64,000 bases of DNA from Prorocentrum cordatum (Eukaryota; Sar; Dinophyceae; Prorocentrales; Prorocentraceae), in NCBI GenBank assembly GCA_963575745.1, contig CAUYUJ010014763.1, positions 83,501 through 147,500 of the forward strand. The letters run 5' to 3'. The notes beneath the pieces are model-generated. The model saw nothing but the letters and a program-made list of their open reading frames with translations. It made no database searches and had not been told where the DNA came from. Of this stretch, positions 44,749 to 55,062 are shown piece after piece. A program made the position numbers and the translations under genes. How positions within the stretch are numbered: the first letter of the stretch is position 1; each line of letters opens with the position of its first letter.

Positions 44749-45075
44749 GAACTTTGGAGACGCGGTCGAGCTCGAGGTCTGGGGCCACGCAGCGAGAAAG
44801 TCGAAGCGCTAGATGTCCGGAGAAAACGGGGGAGGGGGGGGGGGGCACGCGTCGTGACTGCTTCGCGGCGTGGCCCTCCCCGGGTGCCTGCAGACCACCT
44901 CCCAGGAACCAGCCTCTCCCCCCGAATCGTTGCTGCGACGGCCCCGGGGGCCCATGGGCCCCCAGAAGCCGAAACAACTGTGAAAATCAGCTCGGGCGAT
45001 GTTATTTCACGACGACGGGCTCAGGCCTCCGCCGTCGTGCCCTCTCCAAGGGTGGGCCTCCCAGAGCGCTGCGGT
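44749..45075. other. No gene; partial family E-like sequence
   Basis: The stretch 44880-45030 resembles the minus orientation of family E (GGCCCCGGGGGCCCATGGGC and on) but lacks clear ends. Confidence 0.4.
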
Positions 45076-45263
45076 CCCAGACCCCCGACGTAATGAATTG
45101 TTCATGAAGTCGACCCTCAGCGGTCTCGACCCCTTCCCCGGGACCGGTTCTGCGTCCCGAGCTGTTTCTGGACGGCCCCGAGGGCCAATGAGGGCCCCCA
45201 AAGGCCGAACATAGCGAAAAGCTCCCCGTCACGTTTTTTTCAAAACCCGAGGGGGTCTGGGGT
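45076..45263 (-). mobile_element. MITE-like element, family E, copy 2
   Basis: Reverse orientation. CCCAGACCCCCGACGT at the left and ACCCGAGGGGGTCTGGGG at the right, with GACCCTCAGCGGTCTCGACC and GGGACCGGTTCTG inside. Confidence 0.65.
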
Positions 45264-45761
45264 CAGGACTTGGGGATGACATGACAATTGACACCCTAAC
45301 AAACTTATCATTGAACAAAGAAGTGTGTGTCAATTGTCAGAAACATGTTTAAAACATGTTTAGAGCATGTGTTTCCATGTGTACGACATGTTGAACACAT
45401 GTTCTAAACATCTGGGAATTACTTGGCAGCACGCTTCCTCTTCATTGATCGTCGTCCACACGTCAGGACCTCTTGGTCGGCGTGACGCGGCGGCAGCCCC
45501 CGAAGGCACGCCACGCCCTGGCAACCGGGGTAGGGTGTCGCTCAGATCCGTCTCATGGCACCGGCCTTGCAGACGTGCTGCAGCGGATTTGTGCGTGGAC
45601 TTCTGCGTGGATGTTTTCCCGAGGCGTCGAGCGAATACCGAAGCGAGTTTCGCGTGGATTTGTTGTTGGTCTTCAGTCCTGGCCAACATCAAAACCGCAC
45701 GAAATCCACCTCGAAACCCGCAGCGAAATCCTCCAGGACACTCCGGGCCCATCCTGTTGGT
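45264..45761. other. No gene recognised
   Basis: Begins with an AT-rich segment holding AACATGTTTAAAACATGTTT-type palindromes (about 45345-45410), then GC-rich unassigned sequence. Confidence 0.5.
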
Positions 45762-45905
45762 TTTAGGTCGGGCCTGACCCCCTACAGGGGGATTTTGGAT
45801 GAACAGATACACCAAAAATGCCCAAACATTGTGACAAAATCGTCCCCAGACTACTTTGTGACTACCTTTGAATAGCCCCCCTGTAGAGGGACAGGCCCGA
45901 CTTAA
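45762..45905. mobile_element. MITE-like element, family A, copy 2
   Basis: Left end GGTCGGGCCTGACCCCCTAC, right end GTAGAGGGACAGGCCCGACT followed by TAA. Core ATCGTCCCCAGACTACTTTG shared with the other copies. Confidence 0.7.
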
Positions 45906-46063
45906 TCCTAATGGCTCCCGGACGAGATCCGCTCTGCGATGTTGCCGCTCTGCGCCGTCGGGAGCGGGAGGGCGGGAAGAGCGCGGGGGCCTCGACGCCC
46001 GGGGGGACGCTGGGGGGAGCGGATCTACGCAGCGCGCCGACCGCCGAGGCCTGGACGCCCATG

Positions 46064-46225
46064 CTTAAGTCGAGCGTGTCCCCCTACAGGGGGATTTTCG
46101 ACGAAAAATAAAAAAAAGGCAAAAAGATACTCACGAATTATCACAACTACTCAAAAAATGGTCCCCAGACAATTTTTTGTCTATTTTTGAATATTCCTCC
46201 TGTAGAGGGACGAGCCCGATTTAAA
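46064..46225. mobile_element. MITE-like element, family A, copy 3
   Basis: Left end TTAAGTCGAGCGTGTCCCCC, right end GAGGGACGAGCCCGATTTAA. The ends carry TTAA on both sides, as expected for a piggyBac-type target duplication. Core GGTCCCCAGACAATTTTTTG. Confidence 0.72.
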
Positions 46226-46460
46226 CCCAGGCCCCCGCGGGTCTTGAACAAATCATGGCGGGAGGTTCCTCCTGCTTTTCGGCCTCCATGGCAAAATCAT
46301 GACGGGAGGTTTGTCCCAATTCTCGGCCTCCCGGGGGGCTTCTACCGGCCCTCGGGACCGTGAAGAAGCGACTCAGGACGAAAAACCGGTCCCGGGGAAT
46401 GGGTCGAGACCTCTGGGGGTCCACGTCATGACAGAAGCATGACGTCGGGGGCACGGACAT
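46226..46460 (+). mobile_element. MITE-like element, family E, copy 3
   Basis: Contains an internal duplication of ATCATGRCGGGAGGTT-type sequence, then ACCGGTCCCGGGGAATGGGT and CGAGACCTCTGGGGGTCCAC, ending GACGTCGGGGGCAC. It sits directly against family A copy 3. Confidence 0.6.
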
Positions 46461-46491
46461 CCGTCAGCATGATCTGCCCAATCCTCGAGCC

Positions 46492-46657
46492 CACAGTCGG
46501 CCCGTATCGCGAGGATGCGCGATGAGGACGTGAGGGCATTAGACGCCCATCTCGAAGCTTCTCGAGCGGACCCACGAAAGTCGCCAAGGATGGACCGAGG
46601 AGGCAAGGACGCAAGGGCAACCTTGGGAAAGCTGTCCATCCCTACCATGCGGGTTGA
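46492..46657. mobile_element. MITE-like element, family F, copy 2
   Basis: Partner of 17373-17551, with ends CCCGTATCGCGAGGATG and the complement of CCCGCATGGTAGGGATGG. Confidence 0.6.
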
Positions 46658-46685
46658 CTGTAGAGTTCCCGACCCCTCCTTCCCG

Positions 46686-46843
46686 TAGGTCGGGCATGTC
46701 CCCCTACAGGCGGGTTTTGGACGAAAAATAAGAAATACCCAGAATATGCTCAGAAATAATCAAAAAGTGCAGAAGAATCGTCCCCAGACTAGTGTCGACT
46801 ACTTCTGAACATTCCTCCTGTAGGGGGCCACGCTCGACTTAAC
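46686..46843. mobile_element. MITE-like element, family A, copy 4
   Basis: Left end GTCGGGCATGTCCCCCTACA, right end GTAGGGGGCCACGCTCGACT followed by TAA. Core AATCGTCCCCAGACTAGTGT. Confidence 0.7.
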
Positions 46844-46985
46844 CCTTCCCCCGGGAGAAATTGCTCGTCTCTCGCTGCCCCGGGGCCCGCTGGCGAGCCC
46901 CAAGGGCCAAAGGAAAGGCGAGGACTCCCCGCCAGGAGGAAGGCACGACGTCGGAGGTCTGGGCACCTCCTCCCCTGACCTCCTC

Positions 46986-47155
46986 GTAGTTGTTGTTGTT
47001 GGCGTCCTCGTTGTTGTTGTTGTTGTTGTTGGTGTTGTTGGTGTTGATGTTGTTGTTGATGGTGTTGTTGATGCTTGTGTTGTTGTTGCTGTTGTTGCTG
47101 TTGTTGCTGCTGCTGTTGCTGGTGTTGTTGTTGATGGTGTTGCTGCTGCTGTTAC
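46986..47155. repeat. (GTT)n tract
   Basis: GTT with GCT/GGT/GAT variants, mostly Leu codons in one plus frame (artefact). A family E-like remnant precedes it (about 46850-46966). Confidence 0.92.
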
Positions 47156-47229
47156 TGAAGACTCATTTCTAAAGAATAACTAGTGCTGATATCCGGAAAC
47201 GGTTCCGCGCGCTCTCGCCTCGACGCCGG

Positions 47230-47700
47230 CTAGATTTTCTCTGAAAGCGAGGCTCCCGCTCGAGCGTTGGCTTGAGCCTAAATGTGGCCCCGTGGAGGCC
47301 CAGCTACGACAATAACGGCTCCTGCTCGATACTTCCTCACAAATTACCCGAGACACCCTGGACAGAGAGGCCCCCGAACTCAGGATCGGCGCTCTCGCTC
47401 AAGACTGTCTCGCAATTCAATCACGTTGGCGGAGGCCCAGCAACGACAACAAGGGCTCCTGCTCGATACGTCCTCACGATTTACTCCGACAGCCCTGGGC
47501 CAAGAAGGCCTCCGAGCTCAGGAACGGCGCTCTCGTTCGAGAATCTCCCGTAATTCAGGCAAGTTGGTGGAGGCCCAGACACGGCCACAAAGGGCTCCCA
47601 TTCTATGTCTCCATAGATTCCGGGAGCCCCTGGCCAGAGAGGCCCCCGAACTCAGGAACGGCGCTCTCGCTCGAGACTTCTTCGGGCTCCAGGCAGTGGC
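47230..47700 (-). repeat. 41-bp satellite family, reverse orientation, longer spacing
   Basis: Blocks such as CTCAGGAACGGCGCTCTCGC-TCGAGACTTC recur about every 120-130 bp, separated by GGAGGCCCAGC and GGGCTCCTGCTCGATAC sequence. They match the reverse complement of 1.74-2.2 kb. Confidence 0.65.
47271..47284 (-). other. Possible DinoSL 3' fragment
   Basis: The minus strand reads CATTTAGGCTCAAG, one mismatch from the last 14 bases of the leader. It lies in repeat sequence that also supplies CTTGAG motifs, so chance is plausible. Confidence 0.3.
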
Positions 47701-47823
47701 CGACAGGGAAGAGATTCCCCCCGAAAGGGGGCGCAATGGAAGACGAAGTGGGCGGGTATCGCAGGTTGGGTATACGGAATGCAAGACAAGCGTGCCAGTA
47801 AGAGCGGGCAGTCTTACAAGAAT

Positions 47824-48055
47824 TGCTGTTGGTGTTGTTATTTGTTACTGTCGTCGTCGCCGTTATTATTAACAATATTGTTGGTGTTGGTGTTGGTGTG
47901 TGTTGTTGTCGTTGTCGTTGTCGTTGTTGTTGAGGTTGTTGTTGTTGTTGTTGCTGCCGTTGGTGTTGTTGTTATTGTTGTTGCTGCTGCTGGTGGTGTT
48001 GGTGTTGGTGTTGTTGTTGTTGTTGTTGTTGTTGTGGTTGTTGTTGGTGGTATGT
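47824..48055. repeat. (GTT)n tract, second
   Basis: GTT/GTC/GCT triplets. The Val/Leu-rich and Thr/Asn-rich frames over it are artefacts. Confidence 0.92.
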
Positions 48056-48239
48056 GTGTGTGGGTTAAGTGGACGAGCTGTTCTTCACAGAAACGATTCG
48101 GTGTGAAAGGCTGTTCCCAGGGAAGTGGTCTACAGAGCCCAGGGGGTCCACGCTGCGAAAGCAAGCAAAAACGCGACGGCAGTGGTATGGGTGCCCCTCC
48201 CCCTCCCTGCCCTTCCTTGCGCACCTCCTGAGCAAGCAC

Positions 48240-48556
48240 CACTGGAGTCCCCCTCCTCCTCCTCGCTCCTCCTCCTACTCCTCCTCCTCCTCCTCCTCCT
48301 CCTCCTCCTCCTCCTCCTCGCTCCTCCCTCCTCCTCCTCCTCCTCCTCCTCCTCCTCCTCCTCCTCCTCCTCCTCCTCATTCGCTCCTCTTCCTCCTTCT
48401 CCTCCTCCTCGCTCCTTCTCCTCGCTCCTCCTCCTCCTCCTCCTCCTCCTCCTCCTCCTCCTCCTCCTCCTCCTCTCTCGCTCCTCCTCTACCTCCTCCT
48501 CCTCCTTCTCCTCCTCTCTCTCTCCTCCTCCTCCTCCTCCTCCTCCTCCTCCTCCT

Positions 48557-48587
<31 letters not shown>

Positions 48588-48757
48588 TCCTCCTCTCCTC
48601 CTCTCCTCCTCCTCTCCTCCTCCTCCTCCTCCTCTCCTCCTCCTCCTCCTCCTCCTCCTCCCCTCCTCCTCCTCCTCCTCCTCCTCTCCTCCTCCTCCTC
48701 CTCCTCCTCCTCCTCCTCCTCCTCCTCCTCCTCCTCCTCCTCCTCTTCCTCCGCCTT
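48240..48757. repeat. Long (TCC)n tract
   Basis: About 515 bp of C/T with TCC period and occasional CTCGCT. Open frames of 250-440 codons through it are artefacts. Confidence 0.95.
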
Positions 48758-49130
48758 CTACTCTTCCCAGTTGCACCACCAAACGGAACTTTTGCTGGAG
48801 ACTTCCTCACCATTTGCGACCTCGAAACCTGGGCATTCCCAACAGCTGCACGGAGGGAGGGCGAATCGTTTTCCAAAAACGGCTCTCGCCCTGGCGCCGT
48901 GCACAGAACACCTGTGCCGACCGTTCCCAACAGCTGCGCAGCAGGGCCGGACCTAAACGCTACTTTTCGTTATGTTGCCGTGTTGTGGTTCGTCTTGCTC
49001 GACCTGTTTTCCTGTACTTTCCTGCCAAAACGGGAGACAAAACACAGCCGACGTCCAGCAGAACAGCGTCTGGTTCCAGCCCTGGTTTCCATGGCGCGAG
49101 GGGGCCTCCGTCGCCCCCGCCTTGCTATCC
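48758..49130. other. No gene; 41-bp family remnants
   Basis: GCTGGAGACTTCCTCACCAT and AAAACGGCTCTCGCCC resemble the 41-bp family. Nothing coding is recognised. Confidence 0.4.
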
Positions 49131-49240
49131 CCTCCCTCTCCTCCTCCTCCTCCTCCTCCTCCTCCTCCTCCTCCTCCTCCTCCTCCTCCTCCTCCTCCCT
49201 CCTCCTCCTCCCTCCTCCTCCTCCCTCCTCCTCCTCCGTC
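49131..49240. repeat. (TCC)n tract
   Basis: About 110 bp of TCC repeats. Confidence 0.93.
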
Positions 49241-49447
49241 CAGGTCCAGCCCTGTGGCGCAGATGGAGGCCGGCCGGCTGTCTCACTGGGGCTCCCGCCA
49301 CGGCGCCCGCCGTGCACTCGTCCGAGAGGAGTCCCCGGCGGCTGCCACGGATGGAGGCACATCGCCCCGGCGCAGCGCACACCCGCCAAAAACAGCGCCA
49401 GCAACTTTGCAAATGGAGCACGGCTCCTTCTCTCGAAGAAGAGAAAA

Positions 49448-49537
49448 CAAACGCCATGAACATAAACTTTTTGGCGTTCCGCGCGGATCTCTTGGATTCG
49501 CGCGGAGCGCCAAACGTTTAAGTTTACGTGTATGTGG
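49448..49537. repeat. Palindromic hairpin element, copy 2
   Basis: Arms ACGCCATGAACATAAACTTT/TTGGCGTTCCGCGCG and CGCGCGGAGCGCCAAACGTT/TAAGTTTACGTG, centred near 49493. The inner GGCGTTCCGCGCGGA core is identical to that of 31311-31393. Confidence 0.75.
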
Positions 49538-49574
49538 TTGTTTCTTCATCGATCTGCAGATGGAGCACGGCTCC

Positions 49575-49870
49575 TTTTCACAGTGAGGCTCTCGCCTAGG
49601 ATCTTCGCATCGGGAGTGCTACCTGCAAGCTAGTGGGGCTCTCGCCTGGGACTTCCGCAGCGTGGGTGCCACTTGCAGGCTCAAGAAGTTGTGCAGCGGC
49701 TGCAGAGGTGGACGGCGATTCTTCTTTCAAAACGGGGCTCTCGCCTGCGACGTTCGGGACGGTATGGCCATGAATTGCACCCCCTGCGCGACTGCTGGAC
49801 AGATGGAAGGCAATGTCTTTCCGAAATGGGGCTATCGCGTAGCACTTCCGTGAACTTTAAAAGACCCACC
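49575..49870 (-). repeat. GGGGCTCTCGCCTGGGACTT repeat, 41-bp family relative
   Basis: Five degenerate blocks (GAGGCTCTCGCCTAGGATCT, GGGGCTCTCGCCTGGGACTT, GGGGCTCTCGCCTGCGACGT, GGGGCTATCGCGTAGCACTT, CACCTGTCGCTGGGCACCTC) spaced 40-120 bp apart. Confidence 0.55.
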
Positions 49871-50269
49871 TGTCGCTGGGCACCTCCGTGAACTTATGAC
49901 CACACCGTTCGAAGGATGGAGCAGAGTGGAGGCCAGTCCACAAGACACCTGCCACAAGAAACCCAACCCTGAGACCCCAGGACGTCCATCGACCATCGAG
50001 TTTCAGTGTGGGAACGTCACGCCTTCCACAGCAAAACCATCGAAACCCAAGAAACCTGGGGCACCCTGGAGTCAAGCAGGGTGTTTTTGGCATGGGCCTC
50101 CACTGTACAGTTTCTTTCACCACGGAGATCCCGCCAGATCCCGCCGTCTTTCGAGGTGGGGCGCTCCCCGCAATGAAGAAGAATGCGTCTAGTGTCTGGC
50201 GACGAGAGGACTTGGGACTCGAAGGAATATTTCAGCATCGTTGGCACGTCTTGGGTTTACCCTCCTCCG
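49871..50269. other. No gene recognised
   Basis: Short frames only, with no recognisable protein or RNA. Confidence 0.45.
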
Positions 50270-50453
50270 TCCTCTCCTCCTTCTCCTCCTACTCCGTCTC
50301 CTCCTCCTCCTCCTCCTCATCATCCTCATCCTCGTCCTCATCCTCATCCTCCTCCTCCTCATCATCATCAGCATCATCGCCCTCCCCCTCCTCCTCCTCC
50401 TCCTCCTCCTCCTCCTCCTCCTCCTCCTCTCATCACCATCACATCACCATCAC

Positions 50454-50497
<44 letters not shown>

Positions 50498-50750
50498 CCA
50501 CCACCATCATCATCATCATCATCATCATCATGATCATCATCATCATCACCACCACCACCCACCATCATCATCATCATCATCAGCAGCATCAGCATCAGCA
50601 CATCATCATCATCATCATCAGCATCAGCATCAGCATCAGCATCAGCATCAGCATCAGCATCATCATCATCATCATCAGCATCAGCACCATCATCATCATC
50701 ATCATCATCATCAGCATCAGCATCAGCATCAGCATCAGCATCAGCATCAG

Positions 50751-50790
<40 letters not shown>

Positions 50791-50795
50791 GCCCT
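50270..50795. repeat. (TCC)n then (CAT)n/(CATCAG)n tract
   Basis: TCC/TCA repeats to about 50430, then CAT with a regular CATCAG sub-period. Poly-His, poly-Ile, poly-Asp and poly-Met frames are artefacts. Confidence 0.95.
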
Positions 50796-51019
50796 CGGGC
50801 AGCGGCGCGGACGCGTTTGCGCCGTGAGCGCGACCTGCTGCTCCTGCAGGCCCACCGCGGCAGCTCGCCCCCTGACCTCCTGGCTTGGCGTGATGGCGCA
50901 CCCTGGCGTAGTCCTGACTCTTCCCGTGGAGGACGCTGGTTGTGGCAACCTCAAGGTCACCGACGTTCGAAGAAGAAGAAGAAGAAGCAGAAGAAGAAGA
51001 AGAATAAGAAGAAGAAGAA

Positions 51020-51726
51020 ATGTGCTCCCTCTGCGGACACTGGAAGTACTCGAGGTGGGGACAGTTGCAGTGCAGCGAGCGCCAGGGTACTTACCTCATT
51101 GGAGCTGACGGGGGCGCAGCGCCAGCGGATGCCCGGCCGCGCGGCGTCGCGCCCTGGCCAGCGGCCTGCTCAGCCTGGTGCCATGTGCCCGCGGAGCTCC
51201 GTGGCGCAGCCCCAGCTGTGGACTGGCGAGTGCCCCGCTCTCCTCGGCGCGGTCCAGCAGGCCGCGTCTCCTCCACCTCAGATCGTCGACCTCTCCCACC
51301 CGCCTCACACCGCAGCGAAAGACTGGGCTCGCCAAGCTGGCCGAGCCCGCCGCCGAGGCGGAGAGGCTCGCCCATCAGGATGCACAGTGGAAGGAAGCTT
51401 GAGCGCGTCAAAAAGGCGCAAGTCCTGCTCACCGAGCAAGAGGAAGCCCATGCCGAAGCCCAACGTGCCATTGCTCAGGCTCGGGCCGCGGAAACGGCCA
51501 AGAGCACATTCAACCCCGGCCAGCTCAAAGTGCAGAAGCAGCAGGAGATCGCAGCCCAGCTTGCTGCGCGGGCTGCTGCGGCGGCCCAGGCGGCTGCCAC
51601 AGCGGCAGGGGGCGCGCAGGGCGCAGCCCCATGCGGCCCGGCGCCGCCTGCAGCCCCTTCGCCCGCCGCGGCGCCCGCCCCCCAGCCGCCGTCGGCACCG
51701 GTGTGGCCGCCCCTGTGGGCGGTGCC

Positions 51727-51769
<43 letters not shown>

Positions 51770-52160
51770 ATGGTGCACATCCTGCTCATCAGCGCGATGG
51801 TGGCATCGACTTCGCCTACGTGTAGACCCACCTTTACGAATTTGATTATACTCAACTTGACGCCCTCTCCAAGTTCACGAACATCTCTCGGCCAGTGGCG
51901 CCAGTTTCGTGTCCATTGCCAGCGTCGTCAAGGCGGTGATGAGATTATGGATGACGTCAGTGATGCAGGCAGTGAGGCTGGCGACCTAAAGCAAAAAGAT
52001 CGGGGTACACTTCGCATGCTTAAGACATGTGCTGCCGGGCATGCGCTGGACGCTCAGCAGGCAGAGCGTGACTAGACGCTTCTCGCTCAAGTGCCCGAGG
52101 GTCGCACCGTCAAGCGTGCAACGAGACTCCGATCATTTCTACGAGGCGTCGAGGAGGATG
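51020..52160 (+). pseudogene. LINE ORF1-like zinc-finger/coiled-coil remnant
   Basis: Starts with a CSLCGHWKYSRWGQLQCSER block, a zinc-finger-like motif whose last Cys position is Arg. The coiled-coil part is split over two frames: KTGLAKLAEPAAEAERLAHQ (frame ending 51402), then RKLERVKKAQVLLTEQEEAH and AQARAAETAKSTFN. An Ala-rich stretch and a (CTG)n run (51727-51768) follow. The end reads GSEAGDLKQKDRGTLRMLKT and AAGHALDAQQAERD, a TAG at 52072-52074, then LLAQVPEGRTVKRATRLRSF. This layout (Cys-rich motif, then Glu/Ala/Gln coiled coil) is common in ORF1 of dinoflagellate LINEs. Frameshifts and the stop mean it is dead. It is the only sizeable coding trace on the plus strand. Confidence 0.5.
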
Positions 52161-52275
52161 AGGATGAGGAGGAGGAGGAGGAGGAGGAGGAGGAGGAGGA
52201 GGAGGAGGAGGGAGGAGGGAGGAGGGAGGAGGAGGGAGGAGGAGGGAGGAGGAGGGAGGAGGAGGGAGGAGGAGC
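52161..52275. repeat. (GGA)n tract
   Basis: GGA/GGAGGGA repeats directly after the AAGHALDAQQAERD segment. The later copy of that segment at 53.1 kb is followed by the same repeat. Confidence 0.92.
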
Positions 52276-52534
52276 CAGCGTGCTAACACAACGAACGCAA
52301 CACAGGGAACGCGGCGGCCCACCTGGCCGCGGCGAACCTCGGCCACGAGTGGGCTTTCCCGACGGCCCGAGATGGGGCCCGAGAAGCGGGGCCCCTCCTG
52401 AGAGCCCCAAGCGCTCCCGAGTTCGGTACCTTGCTGTCGAGGCGAGGAGGGAAGGCCCGACAACGATCACAACGATCACCGATCACCGTGACGGTCGTTG
52501 TCGCTATTGATCGTTATCGCTGTTGTCGTTATCG
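52276..52534. other. No gene; degenerate GTT/ATC sequence
   Basis: Unassigned GC-rich sequence, then degenerate CGATCAC and GTTATCG units (52450-52535). Confidence 0.45.
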
Positions 52535-52712
52535 TCCTCGTCATGACGGTTCATCGCGTCGACCCTCAGAGGTCTCGATCTCTTCCCGGGGACATCCCGA
52601 GTCGTTTTGTTCGCGGCCCCGAGGGCTGGCAAGGGCCATCAGAGGCCGAAGATAGGGAGAAACCTCCCGGGGTGTTTTTTTTATCCCTATAACTCGAGGG
52701 GGTCTGGGAGGC
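52535..52712 (-). mobile_element. MITE-like element, family E, copy 4
   Basis: GACCCTCAGAGGTCTCGATC and TTCCCGGGGACATCC, then CGGCCCCGAGGGCT, ending ACTCGAGGGGGTCTGGGAGG. Closest in layout to 45076-45263. Confidence 0.65.
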
Positions 52713-52815
52713 GGGGCCCCTCCTCCCGTCGCCGCTCTGCCAGCCGCCGCCGCCGCCACCGAGGCGCGGCGAGGGCGCGGCTTCTGCCTCTGGGGGCCTT
52801 TTGCCTTTTGCGGTT

Positions 52816-52859
<44 letters not shown>

Positions 52860-53087
52860 GTCGTCGTCGGGGCGCGGCGCGCGCGCGAGCAACGCGCGAG
52901 CGCCCGCGCGTAGCCGCGAGGGGAGGCGCCTCCACCTCGGGGTCGACCACCGCCGGGGGCCCCAGGCCCTACAGGCCCCGCGCCCCGTGGAGAGGAGGAG
53001 GAGGAGGGAGGAGGGGGAGGCGGAGGAGGGGGAGGAGAAGGAAGGAAGGAGGGAGGAGGGAGGATGGAGGAAGGACGAGGGAGACGC
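52713..53087. repeat. (GTC)n tract and GGA-rich stretch
   Basis: A clean GTCGTC run at 52817-52869 and GGA repeats at 52995-53070, with unassigned sequence between. Confidence 0.8.
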
Positions 53088-53217
53088 GCTGCCGGGCATG
53101 CGCTGGACGCTCAGCAGGCAGAGCGTGACCAGACGCTTTTCGCTCAAGTGCCCGAGGGTCGCACCGTCAAGCGTGCACCGAGACTCCTATCCTTTCTGCG
53201 AGGCCTCAAGGAGGAGG
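53088..53217 (+). pseudogene. Duplicated LINE ORF1-like fragment
   Basis: About 130 bp, more than 90% identical to 52029-52160. It encodes AAGHALDAQQAERDQTLFAQ and VPEGRTVKRAPRLLSFLRGL with no internal stop. A GGA tract follows, as after the first copy, so fragment and tract appear to have been duplicated together. Confidence 0.65.
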
Positions 53218-53355
53218 AGGAGGGGGAGGAGGAGCAGGAGGAGGAGGAGGAGGGAGGAGGGAGGAGGGAGGAGGGAGGATGGAGGAGGGAGGAGGGAGGA
53301 GGGAGGAGGGAGGAGGAGGAGGAGGAGGAGGGAGGAGGAGGAAGAGGAGGACCAT
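53218..53355. repeat. (GGA)n tract
   Basis: GGA/GGAGGGA repeats. The poly-Glu frame continuing from the fragment upstream is probably an artefact. Confidence 0.92.
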
Positions 53356-53639
53356 TGTAAAACCAAGAGTCATCAACAATATTTGAATTAAACCTCAATT
53401 TCGTAGGCCCCCACAACGGTTCATTTCAATTGAGGGACCTGCCTCGTTGGAAGACAACCGTCCGAAGATCCTGAAGCATGCCAACACATTGCTCTCGGGA
53501 TCGCAACACCATGTATCAACCTGATTGCTGCGTCTTGACGATCTGGAATCGTGCCAAAGCGCAATGTTTGGGACTTCAACACCGCGAATCAACATAACGG
53601 TTGCGCCCGCATAATCCTGAATCCTTCAAAGACACCATT

Positions 53640-54000
53640 GCTGGAAATTACGCTAATCATGGGAACGCGTGAAACTCTTGCAATTTCTGGAAAAACTAAT
53701 GTGTGCGGCGCTACCGCGAGAGCCACATTAACAGGACCCGCCCACAATCAGTAAAACTCTTAGAATATTTAAAACGAATGTGCGCGGCGCTAAAGCGAGA
53801 ACCACATTTTGAAAACGGCCCGCCCTCAGTCCGTGAAACTCTTGCAAATGTTTAAAACGAACGTGCGCGGCGCTAAGGCGAGAGCCACATGTTGAAAACG
53901 GCCCGCCCTTAATCCGTGAAACACTTGCAATGTTTTAAATCGAATGTGCGCGGCGCTAGGGCGAGAGCCACATGTTGAAAACGACCCGCCATATGTGAAG
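53640..54000 (+). repeat. About 82-bp tandem repeat, 4 copies
   Basis: Units start GTGCGCGGCGCTAAGGCGAG near 53701, 53780, 53863 and 53945 and include CGTGAAACTCTTGCAATGTT. The period (79-83) equals twice the 41-bp satellite, and the GGCGAGAGCCAC core resembles GTGGCTCTCGCC of 49.6 kb, so a distant relation is possible. Confidence 0.8.
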
Positions 54001-55062
54001 CAATTGTCACTTTTAAGCTTCAGAGTCATAACTGGTGAGGAGGTCTCAGGCGAAACGCCCGGCCCCCCTAAAAACTTGCCTCGGGGTGCGACAGGGACAA
54101 GTTCCCTACCTAGGCTCTGCCTAGAAGGGTTCTTACTCTCTTTCTTAAAGGTGCAGGGCAGTGCACACCGCCCCGGGCGGTTCCCCCAGTATCCTCCCCG
54201 CGGTTCCCCCCGTTACGTCCCCTTAGCTTAGTGTTGCTTATCTCATGTTAGCTTAGATTATTTCATCTTAGCTTAGCTTAGCTTCATCTTAGCTCAGGTT
54301 TATCTTAGCTTAGCTTACCTTACTATTAGCTTCGTTGAGCCTTAGCATAGCAGAACACAGCATAGCATAGAGTAGCGTAGCATAGCGCAGCACAGCACAT
54401 TCGTAGCATAGCCCAGCATAGTGTTCCCTGGACGATGACGTTGACGAAGTGTATGGTGCTCTTTCCTGGCTAAACCCTGACTCGGCAACCCCCAGGCGTC
54501 CGTCTATCAGCACGGTGACCCTCCAGGTATATACAGGAAGGGATGGGAGGATGATGGGAAGAGTATGGGAATGGATCGGATCGGGCTTAGTGAAGAGAGA
54601 AAGGACTTGAGCCAAAGTGGTCATGGTCCGGTCCCCTCACCTGTAAACACTCTCAAGCTCAAGGACTTTGTGAACTCACCAAAGTCATACGCCAGAGGCA
54701 CTCAAACGCACAGTGCCCCGAAAAACAGTGAGCTTGAAGTGATGAGGACCAGACCATCCACTCTGCCTGGAGGGTCATCTGAAACTAGTGAAACACGACG
54801 TGGCACAAGGGACTCCGTCCTCGTACCCGTGGCAACTCTCTCTTGCACCGGCAACAACAGCGTACTTGGAGCGCGAGGTCGCTCCTCTCTGGCCAGATGG
54901 CGTTCCTAGAAAAGGCAGTCGCCGGCGCTGCGAGAGTCGGACGCAGAGGCAAAATTGAAAGAGCTCCTCTAGCGCTGATCGCGCCATGGAGCCCTTGTCG
55001 GCTGCGCCTCGGGGGGTGCCCAGAGCAAAGAGGTGGCAGGAGACAGCGCGCCGTGGGGAAGC
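54001..55062. other. No gene; TTAGC/AGCAT pentamers
   Basis: Positions 54225-54420 are degenerate TTAGC then CATAGC pentamer repeats. The copia 3' LTR should lie somewhere here, but without the 5' copy I cannot delimit it. Confidence 0.5.
54606..54626 (-). other. DinoSL-like relict, degraded
   Basis: The minus strand reads CCATGACCAC followed by TTTGGCTCAAG, 17 of 21 positions identical to the leader, with the 3' eleven exact. No coding trace follows it. Confidence 0.45.

Noticed and set aside
50241-51770. 509-codon ORF with long poly-His
   Set aside because: Poly-His is the CAT array. The downstream part is the wrong frame of the LINE ORF1-like remnant and ends in poly-Cys from a CTG run.
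54001-55062. Copia 3' LTR
   Set aside because: Expected here, but the matching 5' LTR is outside the window and I see no clear polypurine tract or TG...CA boundary, so no coordinates can be supported.
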